Source: Bacteroidetes bacterium 43-16
GTDB taxonomy: Bacteria; Bacteroidota; Bacteroidia; Chitinophagales; Chitinophagaceae
Assembly: GCA_001897525.1 (NCBI GenBank)
Contig: MKTB01000017.1
Coordinates: 62,001 to 126,000, forward strand
Length of the DNA: 64,000 nucleotides
Direction of reading: 5' to 3'
Both the position numbers and the translations under genes were made by a program. Below are positions 12,116-19,820 of this stretch, piece by piece (position 1 is the first letter of the stretch; every line of letters starts with the position of its first letter). The notes below the pieces were generated by a model. That model made no database searches. It saw only the letters and a list, made by a program, of their open reading frames with translations, and was not told the DNA's origin.

Positions 12116-12159
12116 AAAACAATACAGGCGGTTCCCGATGGAGCCGCCTGTATTGTTTT
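12116..12159 (+). terminator. Long terminator hairpin after the secreted protein gene
   Basis: A 20-bp stem with a 4-base loop (12136-12139). The arms start AAAACAATACAGGCGG and pair fully apart from one G-T pair. A-run before and T-run after make it usable in both directions. Confidence 0.85.
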
Positions 12160-12281
12160 AAGCATCTGGTAAACACTTTATAGTAAATAACTACAGGAAC
12201 AACAGAAAAACAATTTAATATACACTGCTTTAATGAACATGAAGGAAAAATGGACTATTTTTATCTCCTTAGACTTCAGGT

Positions 12282-13469
12282 ATGTTCCATAATTTTTTCA
12301 ATTTTAATAAGAAACAAGAAGAACCCCTAAATGCAGAGGAGGGGAGTAATACTTCCAGGAGCAATCTCGGGCGCTCGATCACTTATAGCTTACTGGCATT
12401 GGCGTTGATCATTGCTTTTGCTTATGTCCTGCGGACAGTACTTGTTCCCGTGCTCTTTTCCATTATCCTGGCATCCCTCCTGTTCCCGGTATGCATCCGT
12501 TTGGAGCGACTGGGCTTTAGTCGGGCTATGGCCGCTTTAAGCTCCCTGGTATTGATGATCATCCTGTTTGCAGGAATGATTTACCTGCTGGTTTTTCAAT
12601 CCATCAATATCGGCCAGGATGCATCCGAGATCGTAGGTAAAATCGAGACCGTACTGAAGGATGCAGAAAGCTGGGCAGACGAAAAATTAAATCTTTCCAG
12701 GACAGAATTAATAACAAACGGTAAGCAGCAGCTTGAAAAAGTGATGCCCGGTGTAGGGGCTGCTGTAACCGCTTTTTTCGGATCAATAGGTAATTTACTT
12801 TCTATGGGCATCCTGGTACCGCTCATCATCTTTTTCCTGCTTTATTACCGGGAGTTCTTTAAAGCCTTTTTTGTAAAGGCGATAGGGAAAGAACATCAGC
12901 AAAAAGTAGAAACAACCATTACCAAAATTTACGAGGCAATAAAGAACTATATGGGCGGTTTGCTCACCGTAATGGGCATTGTAGCCATATTAAACAGTGT
13001 AGGACTTATGATCATTGGTGTTGAGCATGCCTGGTTTTTTGGCATCATGGCCTCCTTGCTTATGCTGTTGCCGTATATAGGTATCGCAATAGGTTCTGTT
13101 TTGCCGGCCCTGTTTGCGATCGCCACTAAAGATAGCTATTGGTATGCCCTGGCCGTAATCGGTTGGTTCCAGGTGGTGCAAATACTGGAAGGTAACTTTA
13201 TAACCCCTAATATAGTAGGTGGTAAAGTGAGTTTAAATCCATTAGTATCTATATTGTCTATCTTCCTGTTCAGTATGCTGTTCGGCTTTGCCGGACTGAT
13301 CCTGGCACTGCCTTTGATGGCCATCCTGAAAGTCATTTTTGATACCGTTCCGCAGTTGCAACCTTATGGATTTTTGTTTGGCGAGCCTGCCGACCGCTTC
13401 CTGAAAACTGATCAGCAAAAACTGAAAGCCGCTAAAAAGAAAGTATTGGCAGAAAAACAGCCCGATTAA
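12282..13469 (+). CDS. AI-2E family transporter (PerM/YdiK type)
   Basis: A 395-residue inner membrane protein with the AI-2E transporter layout: two adjacent N-terminal membrane helices (about residues 33-75), a third around 85-105, a soluble stretch (about 110-155, KIETVLKDAESWADEKLNLS), and four or five further helices in the second half with the conserved LLPYIGIAIGSVLPALFA segment and ITPNIVGGKVSLNPLVSI. Members export small molecules or serve as Na+/H+ antiporters; the substrate here cannot be read from sequence. The N-terminal 30 residues are hydrophilic and cytoplasmic. The broken YjdI-type gene starts 108 bases downstream. Confidence 0.88.
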   Translation: MFHNFFNFNKKQEEPLNAEEGSNTSRSNLGRSITYSLLALALIIAFAYVLRTVLVPVLFSIILASLLFPVCIRLERLGFSRAMAALSSLVLMIILFAGMIYLLVFQSINIGQDASEIVGKIETVLKDAESWADEKLNLSRTELITNGKQQLEKVMPGVGAAVTAFFGSIGNLLSMGILVPLIIFFLLYYREFFKAFFVKAIGKEHQQKVETTITKIYEAIKNYMGGLLTVMGIVAILNSVGLMIIGVEHAWFFGIMASLLMLLPYIGIAIGSVLPALFAIATKDSYWYALAVIGWFQVVQILEGNFITPNIVGGKVSLNPLVSILSIFLFSMLFGFAGLILALPLMAILKVIFDTVPQLQPYGFLFGEPADRFLKTDQQKLKAAKKKVLAEKQPD

Positions 13470-13577
13470 GGTGAAGAGATAGCTTCCGGCAGAGTGTATA
13501 AAACATTTTATGATTTGTTCTGGTTTTCCACTTATTTTTACATGACAATTTTGTGACAATTCAAAAACAGGTCATAT

Positions 13578-13602
13578 ATGGAAACCAAACAGTATAAAAA
13601 TA
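13578..13602 (+). pseudogene. 5' piece of a YjdI-type 4Fe-4S protein gene, split by the transposon
   Basis: ATG at 13578 encodes METKQYKN, then the frame runs into the transposon and stops within it (TAG-type sequence cannot be read through; the next in-frame codons are AGG TAA). The remainder lies at 22003-22218. Joining 13578-13602 to 22004-22218, which keeps one copy of the 8-bp duplication, gives an uninterrupted 79-residue protein. The typical family N-terminus is of the same length and kind. Confidence 0.85.
13595..13602. repeat. Target site duplication, left copy
   Basis: TAAAAATA, identical to 21996-22003. Eight base pairs is the size expected for IS1595-family transposition. Confidence 0.9.
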
Positions 13603-13625
13603 GGTAACTACATCGCAGTTGTCGG
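13603..13625 (+). repeat. Terminal inverted repeat, left (IRL)
   Basis: Begins GGTAACTACATC and ends AGTTGTCGG. It matches the inverted right end at 20 of 23 positions; differences are at positions 9, 13 and 14. Confidence 0.92.
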
Positions 13626-13651
13626 AAGTGTCTAGTGATAGACACTTTTTT
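13626..13651 (+). terminator. Terminator hairpin just inside the left end
   Basis: AAGTGTCTA, loop GTGA, TAGACACTT, then a T-run. It lies directly after IRL, so it would stop host transcription from entering the element upstream of the transposase gene. It may also be part of the transposase recognition site. Confidence 0.65.
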
Positions 13652-13778
13652 CATAGATAAAATTACTAATAAATTAATTAGTTTATTTATTAGTTAATAA
13701 TTTTCATATAATTATAACTAAGTCGGTCATGTTTTGGCGTAGGTGATGATTAAATTTGTCTTATAAAAGGTACGAAAG

Positions 13779-14711
13779 ATGAAATTTAAGAATCTACAGC
13801 AGTTAATGGATTATTTTAAGGGCGAAAAGAAATGCAAGGCATATCTAGAGAAAGTAAGATGGAACGGTGAAATAAAATGTCCTCATTGCGCCCATGATAA
13901 AGTTTATAGATTAGAAAAAAGGTTTGAATGCGCTAATAAAAATTGCAAAAAGAAGTTTTCAGTAACGAGCGGAACGATCTTTGAAAATACAAAGTTGTCA
14001 TTACGTACATGGTATGCAGCATTTTTCCTCTTAACAACATCAAAGAAAGGTATAAGTTCAGTTCAATTATCGGTTCAGTTAGGCATAACCCAGCGTACCG
14101 CTTGGTTTTTGATGCATCGTGTACGTGAAGTATTGAGAAAAGGTGAGGATATCAGTTTATTAAATGGGCTAGTAGAAGTTGATGAAACCTATGTTGGTGG
14201 TAAGTTGAAAAATAAACACAAGGATAAAAGAAAGGAAGGCGGCCAAGGTAGATCATTAAATGATAAAACGCCAGTAGTTGGGCTGGTTGAAAGGAATGGC
14301 CGTGTTATGACCTTTATCACTGAAAATACCAATACAGAAACATTACACCAAATCATTGACAATAACGTAGCGAATGACGCTATTATAGTAACCGATGGTT
14401 ATAAATCCTATGTTGGATTAGATAAGAAATTTATGCATGTTGTTGTAAAGCATACCGATGGCAATTATATTGTACAGGAAGGCGGTCGGAAATTTCACAC
14501 ACAAAATATTGAGAATTTTTGGTCAATATTTAAACGTGGCTATATTGGCATTTACCATTATATGAGTAAGAAACATATGCATCGTTATACAGTTGAATTT
14601 GGTTTCCGATATAATACAAGAGAGGAAACTGTTCAAGAAAGATTTGAAAGGTCTTTAAGTAACATTAAGACAAGAATGAGATATAAAGACCTTATTCAAA
14701 AAACTGCTTAG
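13779..14711 (+). CDS. tnp: IS1595-family (ISXO2-type) transposase
   Basis: A full-length 310-residue DDE transposase. The N-terminal zinc ribbon spans about residues 34-60 (CPHC then CANKNC). A helix-turn-helix-like segment follows (GISSVQLSVQLGITQRTAWF). The catalytic domain has the first Asp in VEVDETYVGGK (about residue 135), the second in VTDGYKSYVGL (about 207), and the conserved ENFWSIFKRGYIGIYHYMSK block supplying the last acidic residue, then RYTVEFGFRYNTR. No frameshift or stop interrupts it, so it is likely active. It is the leftmost gene of the element and reads inward from IRL; the 150 bases before it are AT-rich. Confidence 0.95.
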   Translation: MKFKNLQQLMDYFKGEKKCKAYLEKVRWNGEIKCPHCAHDKVYRLEKRFECANKNCKKKFSVTSGTIFENTKLSLRTWYAAFFLLTTSKKGISSVQLSVQLGITQRTAWFLMHRVREVLRKGEDISLLNGLVEVDETYVGGKLKNKHKDKRKEGGQGRSLNDKTPVVGLVERNGRVMTFITENTNTETLHQIIDNNVANDAIIVTDGYKSYVGLDKKFMHVVVKHTDGNYIVQEGGRKFHTQNIENFWSIFKRGYIGIYHYMSKKHMHRYTVEFGFRYNTREETVQERFERSLSNIKTRMRYKDLIQKTA

Positions 14712-14783
14712 TTTTTTATTTATTTTTAGTATTTTCATTTATACTAAAAAATATTATTAATTATTTTGCTGTAAATATAAGAT

Positions 14784-15058
14784 ATGATATATCAAGCTAA
14801 AGAAATTCTGACAAGTGACAATCCAAATAGAATGCATCCAAAACCAATAAATAGTTTTGGAGCTATTCACATAAATAATTCTATCAAAAAAGATGAAAAA
14901 ATAGTGATAAAAAAATTTACATAATTGTTGATATATTAAATCATTCGTCCTCTATTGATCAAAAAGAAGAAAATCCAACATTATACGTTAAAGAAATAGC
15001 GTCAGACATTAATGATTTTGAAAATTCTCTTTATATTAGTTCATTAAATAAAAGTTAA
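14784..15058 (+). pseudogene. Small hypothetical protein gene with a frameshift in an A7 tract
   Basis: ATG at 14784 opens a 46-codon frame ending IVIKKFT-stop at 14924. A one-base shift within the run of seven A residues (14909-14915) would continue it as IYIIVDILNHSSSIDQ and on to TAA at 15056-15058, about 91 residues in all. Both halves have coding-like composition, and the join is smooth, so a single-base deletion, a sequencing error or slippage in the A-run are all possible. No function recognised. It converges with the gene at 15060-15383, stop codons one base apart. Confidence 0.4.
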
Positions 15059-15059
15059 T

Positions 15060-15383
15060 TTATTCTATACCAGTTAAACTATGAAAATTTCTCGATAACT
15101 CGTTTAAATATTTATCTCGCTGTTCTTTATCAGTATAATTATTACTAACTAATAAATAATATTCATCATATTGCGCCTTATTCATTAATCTGTTATTTGT
15201 ATGCGTTATGTAAAACCATTCTAGTTTTTTATCCAATAATTGTTTCTTGACCGATTTACAAAATTTTAGAAACTCTTTATCAGTAAAAGGTTTGGGAGAA
15301 CCGAAATTAACATGGGGGCGAAACCATTTCTTTGGTACAAAGGGATAATCTAAAAATTTCAAAAATGAAAATCTGCGTAACAT
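15060..15383 (-). CDS. Hypothetical protein, passenger
   Basis: A 107-residue basic and aromatic-rich protein (FLKFLDYPFVPKKWFRP, then YITHTNNRLMNKAQYDEYYL). No signal peptide or membrane helix is visible and I do not recognise the family. It is a lone leftward gene between the frameshifted small gene and the hairpin of repeat copy A. Confidence 0.5.
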   Translation of the reverse strand: MLRRFSFLKFLDYPFVPKKWFRPHVNFGSPKPFTDKEFLKFCKSVKKQLLDKKLEWFYITHTNNRLMNKAQYDEYYLLVSNNYTDKEQRDKYLNELSRNFHSLTGIE

Positions 15384-15458
15384 ATAATAAGTTGTTTTTA
15401 TTATTATATCATAAATAAATTATTTGTTTTTAGAAAATATCATAACCCATAAGGAATA

Positions 15459-15485
15459 AGAGCGAACCAATTTGGTTCGCTCTTA
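15459..15485. terminator. Bidirectional terminator hairpin in repeat copy A
   Basis: AGAGCGAACC, AATTT-containing centre, GGTTCGCTCT: a long self-complementary stem. It serves the leftward gene at 15570-16022. The same hairpin occurs at 19628-19653. Confidence 0.75.
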
Positions 15486-15574
15486 TTTTATTTGAAGTAG
15501 TTAAATGGTTTGGTAATAAATCTGCTTAACTGCCGCCAAACACATTTTAAGCCATCCGATGGCCACTTCCTACT
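15459..15574 (-). repeat. Internal repeat copy A: terminator plus C-terminal coding tail
   Basis: A segment of about 116 bp repeated at 19628-19744. Read on the minus strand it encodes SRKWPSDGLKCVWRQL then SRFITKPFNYFK and TAA (15488-15490). Against copy B most differences fall at silent positions. Here the tail has lost its upstream part: the frame is closed by TAA at 15575-15577, right at the end of the membrane-protein gene, so it is a remnant. Confidence 0.75.
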
Positions 15575-16022
15575 TTATTTGTTGTTTGATAATTTCTTCT
15601 TTCGTCTGTTGTTGTTCAACGGACTTTTCAACGCTTTTAACCCAATATCCGAGACCAAAAATAATAGGTACTATTATAGTAATGCAAGCTATTAACCATC
15701 CTTCACTCATTCGGCTTAGAAAATTTCCATTTTTTTGAATTCCTTTCACTTCTATAATTTCAATTAAATTTTGAAGGAAGCGGGTTGTACTTTTTTCATA
15801 ATTTGGGTGATCTAAGCTATTAATCATTTGACTTAATGTTCGGTATTCAACAGATTTAGAACCAAATATACTTTCTGTTATTGATAGTGTTTTAAAGAAA
15901 TGATTTCCTTTATGATCACAAGTTGAAAAGGTTGAAATTTGCTGTTTTAATAATCTTTTTGCTTTACGTTTGGTCATTTTACTAACATTTCGATTCCTAT
16001 AAATATATAGAAAATGAATCAA
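15570..16022 (-). CDS. Small protein with a C-terminal membrane segment, passenger
   Basis: Up to 150 residues. The hydrophobic stretch WLIACITIIVPIIFGLGYWV (about residues 109-128) is a likely single membrane helix, followed by a short Gln/Lys/Glu-rich tail (SVEQQQTKEEIIKQQIK). The soluble part has no motif I recognise. The start is uncertain: the Met at codon 16 (15977), giving MTKRKAKRLLKQQ, looks more natural than the first ATG. Its stop abuts repeat copy A, whose hairpin is its terminator. Confidence 0.55.
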   Translation of the reverse strand: MIHFLYIYRNRNVSKMTKRKAKRLLKQQISTFSTCDHKGNHFFKTLSITESIFGSKSVEYRTLSQMINSLDHPNYEKSTTRFLQNLIEIIEVKGIQKNGNFLSRMSEGWLIACITIIVPIIFGLGYWVKSVEKSVEQQQTKEEIIKQQIK

Positions 16023-16242
16023 TAAAAATCAGTGTGAACTTTTTTTCGTTTTTTACTATATAGTAGTATGTTTAAAGGGAAATTTTATAAACTATATGAG
16101 TATTGTGAACAATTTGTTTTGTTAAAACCATTGAGTAGACTATTCTTTTATTTGAATCTTATTCAAAGCAGAAGTATTAAAAAAAGAATGTTCTCCAAGA
16201 AAAGAAATAGACAATTTTTAAACTTAGGTAAAAAAACATAGT

Positions 16243-16701
16243 TTATTCATCAGGTTTATCGATCAAAGCATTTTCTAACATAAGGTAATCATTATTACCC
16301 TTTACTTTTTCTATATTTTTAATTAAATCAGCATCTTCTTCCTCAATACCATTATTTTCAATTAAAAAATTTATTCCTAAATTATATGGATGAATAACGG
16401 ATAATTGATATTTAATACCTTCTTTCATAGATTCCAATAGATCAAATATAGATTGTATTATGGTAGTATTCTTTTCCCCCGAATTAGTTACTGTAATTGT
16501 AAAAATAAATGTAGATGCTATTTGATTATCTATTAAATCCATACCGATATGAGATAATTTAGCTATAATCCAAAGTCTAATTTTTTCACTACAATAGATT
16601 TTAGAGGATTTAACATCATAAGATAAATGGAAAGCTAACTTACTTTGAATGGTGTTTAAATAGGTCACGTCTAAAAAATTTGTCATAATATGGTTATTCA
16701 T
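16243..16701 (-). CDS. Hypothetical protein, third gene of the passenger operon
   Basis: About 153 residues from ATG at 16701 (MNNHIMTNFLDV); an upstream ATG at 16740 would add an unlikely hydrophobic leader (MKILCIFIFKIFK). A TATCTTTA box just upstream also favours the later start. The protein alternates strands and helices (FIFTITVTNSG, then QSIFDLLESMKEGIKYQLSVI) and ends acidic. A SecB-like fold is conceivable but unsupported. It is the last gene of the leftward set 18673-16243, 66 bases after the HEPN-like gene. Confidence 0.5.
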   Translation of the reverse strand: MNNHIMTNFLDVTYLNTIQSKLAFHLSYDVKSSKIYCSEKIRLWIIAKLSHIGMDLIDNQIASTFIFTITVTNSGEKNTTIIQSIFDLLESMKEGIKYQLSVIHPYNLGINFLIENNGIEEEDADLIKNIEKVKGNNDYLMLENALIDKPDE

Positions 16702-16767
16702 TTTAAAAATTTTAAAGATAAAAATGCATAAGATTTTCAAAGATTAATGTGAATTAAAATTCGTTGC

Positions 16768-17505
16768 TCATCTTATAATTGGATAATTTATGATTGTTAG
16801 AATCTCTTCGAATGTAATCCTTATATTTGTTTTCATTGGGTCAATGTCAGCTCTTTTTGCACTAAATCTTTTACTATGGACACTTGAATCTGCAAGGAGT
16901 TTTATATTAGGTAGATTCTCCTTAACTATCTTAGAAAACTTCCATGAGCTTTCTGAAACCGATGCTTTAATTAACTCTGCTAACTGAAAGTAATCGCCTT
17001 TTGGTGTCTTAATTTTGTCTTCGATTCGCTTACTTTCAAATAATTCTATTAAAAGTATTTCTGTGATCTTACGAAGCATAAAAAGACAAGAATTGTATAA
17101 ACCATAATCATAACAATTAGATGCTTCTTTCGAAAACGCAATTAAATAAGTTGGTGCTTTTGCGAAAATCGATTGTGGATACAATGAATCTGTTGGTGGA
17201 GCTTCTACAGGTACATTCAATTCTTTTTCAATTTCATGTCTTGTCTTAGCTAATAAGATATACCCATTTTTAGAACTAAGAAATTCTTGCAAATTACTTT
17301 TTTCTGATCGCTTCTTTAAATATGCGGCAATATTTGAGTAGGGATTAATGTGTAATTCATCAAAACACTCCCTTACATTTTTTGCAGTAATATTCGATAG
17401 TGATTTTTCAATTTGTAAATAGTAAACAAAATACTTTATTTGTTGTGCAGCGTTTAAGTTTGAAAACTCTTTTATTTTAGACACAAATCCTTTTATTTCT
17501 TCCAT
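16768..17505 (-). CDS. HEPN/DUF4145-like protein with an N-terminal winged-helix-like module
   Basis: A 245-residue soluble protein. Residues about 18-100 (IKYFVYYLQIEKSLSNITAK ... AAYLKKRSE ... NGYILLAKTRHEIEKEL) look like a small helix-turn-helix or winged-helix module. Residues about 125-245 resemble DUF4145/HEPN helical domains: EASNCYDYGLYNSCLFMLRK, then EILLIELFES, and a late LADSSVHSKRFSAKRAD segment containing His and Arg where HEPN proteins often carry R-x4-6-H or a related pair. HEPN domains are frequent in RNases of toxin and defence systems; activity here is not proven. It follows the zinc-ribbon gene after 7 bases, so the two are co-transcribed. Confidence 0.6.
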   Translation of the reverse strand: MEEIKGFVSKIKEFSNLNAAQQIKYFVYYLQIEKSLSNITAKNVRECFDELHINPYSNIAAYLKKRSEKSNLQEFLSSKNGYILLAKTRHEIEKELNVPVEAPPTDSLYPQSIFAKAPTYLIAFSKEASNCYDYGLYNSCLFMLRKITEILLIELFESKRIEDKIKTPKGDYFQLAELIKASVSESSWKFSKIVKENLPNIKLLADSSVHSKRFSAKRADIDPMKTNIRITFEEILTIINYPIIR

Positions 17506-17512
17506 TTCTTAA

Positions 17513-18673
17513 TTACTTAAACATTGCTTCTAAATCTACTTTTCCTTTCCTTGTTAACTTCCATACGCCGCTGGTTAAACCGTCAAACCATAATGTATCA
17601 TTTTTTACATTATTCACAATTTGAATTAAGCTATTTTTTCTATCTAGTTTTAAGACACGATAAGCATAATCTATATTGCCAGCAGTGAAAGTTTCAGTTT
17701 TATTGTAAACACATATATAGTAAGAGAGCAAACCAAAGATATCTCTGTTAGAATTTGGTTGATGTTTATTATAAAAGTCTTCTAATGATGGTTTATTCTT
17801 GTCATGAAAGATATCAAACTCTTCCGAAGCAATATCTTTGGCAGCTTTCGAAGTAGTCGTTTTTTCTTTATTAGAACTTGATTTAGCCGCAGATTTAATA
17901 TTCGGTTTACTTCCTTTACTAAATAAATTTACTCTCGTTCCTAAAATAAAATCTGAAACTATATCTAATTTGGAATATTCGAACTTAAAATTTGTTTCAT
18001 TTACTACAGCAAAAAAGTTTGAATGGCATATATTAAAGTTCTTGTGGAAGTTTTTACGTCTGCTTTCATTCTTACGTTTTTCGTAATAAGCATCTCTAAC
18101 TTTCTCAATAGTAAATGTGTCATTACCAAAATTGCTTTCATAAAACGCAAATATCAATACCCATTCAGGTTCAGTACATTTATCCCTTTTTCTTAGTAAA
18201 TCGTTTATATGAGGGTATTCAGGCTTCTCACTTGATTTCAAATCTGAATGAGAAACTTCTACTTTTGGAGCAACTTCTTCTTCAACTGATACACTGTCAG
18301 AGTTATTAGGTTCAAGTGTTATAAAATTGGCATTTTCAATATTATTTCCATTAGTAGGTGCTATCATTCTTCCTGTGGAACTACTAGTGATGCTTTCAAC
18401 GATAGCTTTTATTCCTTCTTTCCCAACTTCATCACTTAAATTAACTGCATATTCTACATCATTTCCTGTACGCTTAAAATGTATACTATTAATATTTACA
18501 CTTCCTGGATGATTTTTATCAATAACAGCAGTTCCGCACTCACCACAGAATTTGCTATCAGAAGCAAGTAAACTTTGACATTCTTTACATTTAAGCCTTT
18601 GACCACAATCCTTACAAAATTTGGCATTTAAGTCAACTGGATGATGACAATTAAAACAGTTAATGGTTTCCAT
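17513..18673 (-). CDS. Double zinc-ribbon protein with two winged-helix-like modules
   Basis: A 386-residue protein. Residues 5-50 hold two or three zinc knuckles: CFNC, CKDCG, CKEC, CGECG. A linker with low complexity follows. Two regions then share one pattern, a hydrophobic helix, an FT-x-EKV or FTAGNI helix start, then a strand and W-x-LT: about residues 165-235 (PEWVLIFAFYESNFGNDTFT) and 308-386 (IFGLLSYYICVYNKTETFTA, ending VWKLTRKGKVDLEAMFK). This resembles the N-terminal module of the neighbour at 16768-17505. It is the first gene of the leftward operon; its promoter must lie in 18674-19064. Function unknown; nucleic-acid or protein sensing is inferred from domain types. Confidence 0.6.
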   Translation of the reverse strand: METINCFNCHHPVDLNAKFCKDCGQRLKCKECQSLLASDSKFCGECGTAVIDKNHPGSVNINSIHFKRTGNDVEYAVNLSDEVGKEGIKAIVESITSSSTGRMIAPTNGNNIENANFITLEPNNSDSVSVEEEVAPKVEVSHSDLKSSEKPEYPHINDLLRKRDKCTEPEWVLIFAFYESNFGNDTFTIEKVRDAYYEKRKNESRRKNFHKNFNICHSNFFAVVNETNFKFEYSKLDIVSDFILGTRVNLFSKGSKPNIKSAAKSSSNKEKTTTSKAAKDIASEEFDIFHDKNKPSLEDFYNKHQPNSNRDIFGLLSYYICVYNKTETFTAGNIDYAYRVLKLDRKNSLIQIVNNVKNDTLWFDGLTSGVWKLTRKGKVDLEAMFK

Positions 18674-19064
18674 ATAGATTATAAACTTTACCTGACAATA
18701 TTACACAATTAAATTTTTAAACATCAGTAATAATTATGCTATAATTTTTACGTGATATTCACAACTAATACACATTTATTTTTTCAGAATTATTTTCCAA
18801 TTTATTACACATTAATAATAGTTCATTTTTTTTAATTAAGAATAATGAATAGTAGTAGTATTGATAATACTATATCGTTATGTTGCACCTTTTTCCACAA
18901 TCTACAGTAACTAATTGTACGGTACAAACAGTTGTATTTTGTTAATATAATGAAATTTATTGTGGAAAACTAATATCATTTGTTTTGTTAAAACACACAT
19001 ATGTGCATATCTTCTTATGGTATAAAGACATAATGTATGGTAACTTTATAAAAAATATCATTCT
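18674..19064. promoter_or_regulatory. Divergent control region between the two zinc-ribbon genes
   Basis: 391 bases without a gene, very AT-rich, between the leftward operon and the rightward gene at 19065. It holds two palindromes that could be operators: TTGTAC-G-GTACAA (18915-18927) and CACATATGTG (18996-19005). A 17-mer ATTTGTTTTGTTAAAAC (18978-18994) also occurs at 16112-16128. I could not place a clean TAnnTTTG promoter; TAACTTTA just before 19065 is the nearest match. Confidence 0.4.
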
Positions 19065-19574
19065 ATGTTTGAAAATTTATTAAAACAACTACAAGAATTA
19101 CAGAATCAGAAAATTAATGTTCCTATTGATCTTGATGACGAGGGTTACCTAGATAGAGAATGCCCAAAAGAAACATGCTTATATCAATTCAAAGTGCTAG
19201 GTGAGGATTGGTCGAAGTTATCTGATGATGCAAGTGTATACTGTCCATCATGCCGACATGAAGCAGGAGTAAACAGTTGGTTTACCAAAGAGCAGTTAGA
19301 ACACGGAAGAAATGAAACCATTAATTACGCTAAGAGCAAGTTGGGATTACCAATTGCTAAAGATGTTAAACAGTTCAATGCTAAACAATCTAATAATTCA
19401 TTTCTAAAAGTAACTGCCGAATACAAAGGATCAACAAAAGAACATGATATTGTTCCAGTCCCTTCTAGAACTAATGTAGACAGAAAGATAGAATGCGTAG
19501 AATGTAGAACACATTATTCTATTACTGGTGATGCTAAATTTTGTCCTTGTTGTGGACATAAATCAGAAAACTAA
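19065..19574 (+). CDS. Zinc-ribbon protein, passenger
   Basis: A 169-residue protein with two separate metal-binding clusters: residues about 32-65 (ECPKETC then CPSCRHE) and the C-terminus (CVECRTHYSITGDAKFCPCC, then GHKSEN). Between them lies a mixed helical segment (FTKEQLEHGRNETINYAKSK) and a strand-rich part. No signal peptide is present, so it is cytoplasmic. It starts the rightward transcript from the divergent region and ends before the hairpin of repeat copy B. The family is unknown to me; the terminal cluster suggests DNA, RNA or protein binding. Confidence 0.6.
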   Translation: MFENLLKQLQELQNQKINVPIDLDDEGYLDRECPKETCLYQFKVLGEDWSKLSDDASVYCPSCRHEAGVNSWFTKEQLEHGRNETINYAKSKLGLPIAKDVKQFNAKQSNNSFLKVTAEYKGSTKEHDIVPVPSRTNVDRKIECVECRTHYSITGDAKFCPCCGHKSEN

Positions 19575-19627
19575 GTTTCTGTAAATGCATAAAATTCAAA
19601 TATTATCATTCATTAGTGAAACAGAAA

Positions 19628-19744
19628 AGAGCGAACCAATTTGGTTCGCTCTTTCTCTTATTTAAAGTAGTTAAATGGTTTGGAAATAAATCGACTTAAC
19701 TGTCGCCAAACACACTTTAAGCCATCTGATGGACACTTCCTACT
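19628..19744 (-). repeat. Internal repeat copy B: terminator plus C-terminal coding tail
   Basis: The second copy of the segment at 15459-15574. It includes the hairpin AGAGCGAACC/GGTTCGCTCT (19628-19653), which can end transcription from both the gene at 19065-19574 and the leftward genes. The coding part is almost the same peptide as copy A, with silent differences plus Cys/Trp and Ser/Thr changes. Confidence 0.75.
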
Positions 19745-19798
19745 TAATGAACTTGATAGTGATGTTGCACCACATTTTTGACATTGATACTTTGGCTC
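19658..19798 (-). pseudogene. Small zinc-ribbon frame without an ATG
   Basis: An open frame of 46 codons: EPKYQCQKCGATSLSSSLSR, then KCPSDGLKCVWRQL and a basic aromatic end. The CQKCGATS ... KCPSDG pattern is like small free-standing zinc-ribbon proteins. It is preceded in frame by TAA (19799-19801) and has no ATG, so it is either decayed or begins at an unusual codon. It lies 22 bases downstream of the lipoprotein gene on the same strand and before the shared terminator. Confidence 0.4.
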
Positions 19799-19820
19799 TT
19801 ATGTTTTAAAGGTGAAAAAA

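Noticed and set aside
16068-16211. A 47-codon rightward frame starting MFKGKFYKLYEYC
   Set aside because: It lies in AT-rich DNA, ends in a run of Lys codons, and has no promoter or neighbour support.
13624-19739. GGAAGTGTC near the left end and GACACTTCC at 19731-19739 as possible ends of a shorter transposon
   Set aside because: No matching duplications flank them (CAGTTGTC against TACTTAAT), and the longer ends at 13603 and 21995 have real duplications and restore a gene.
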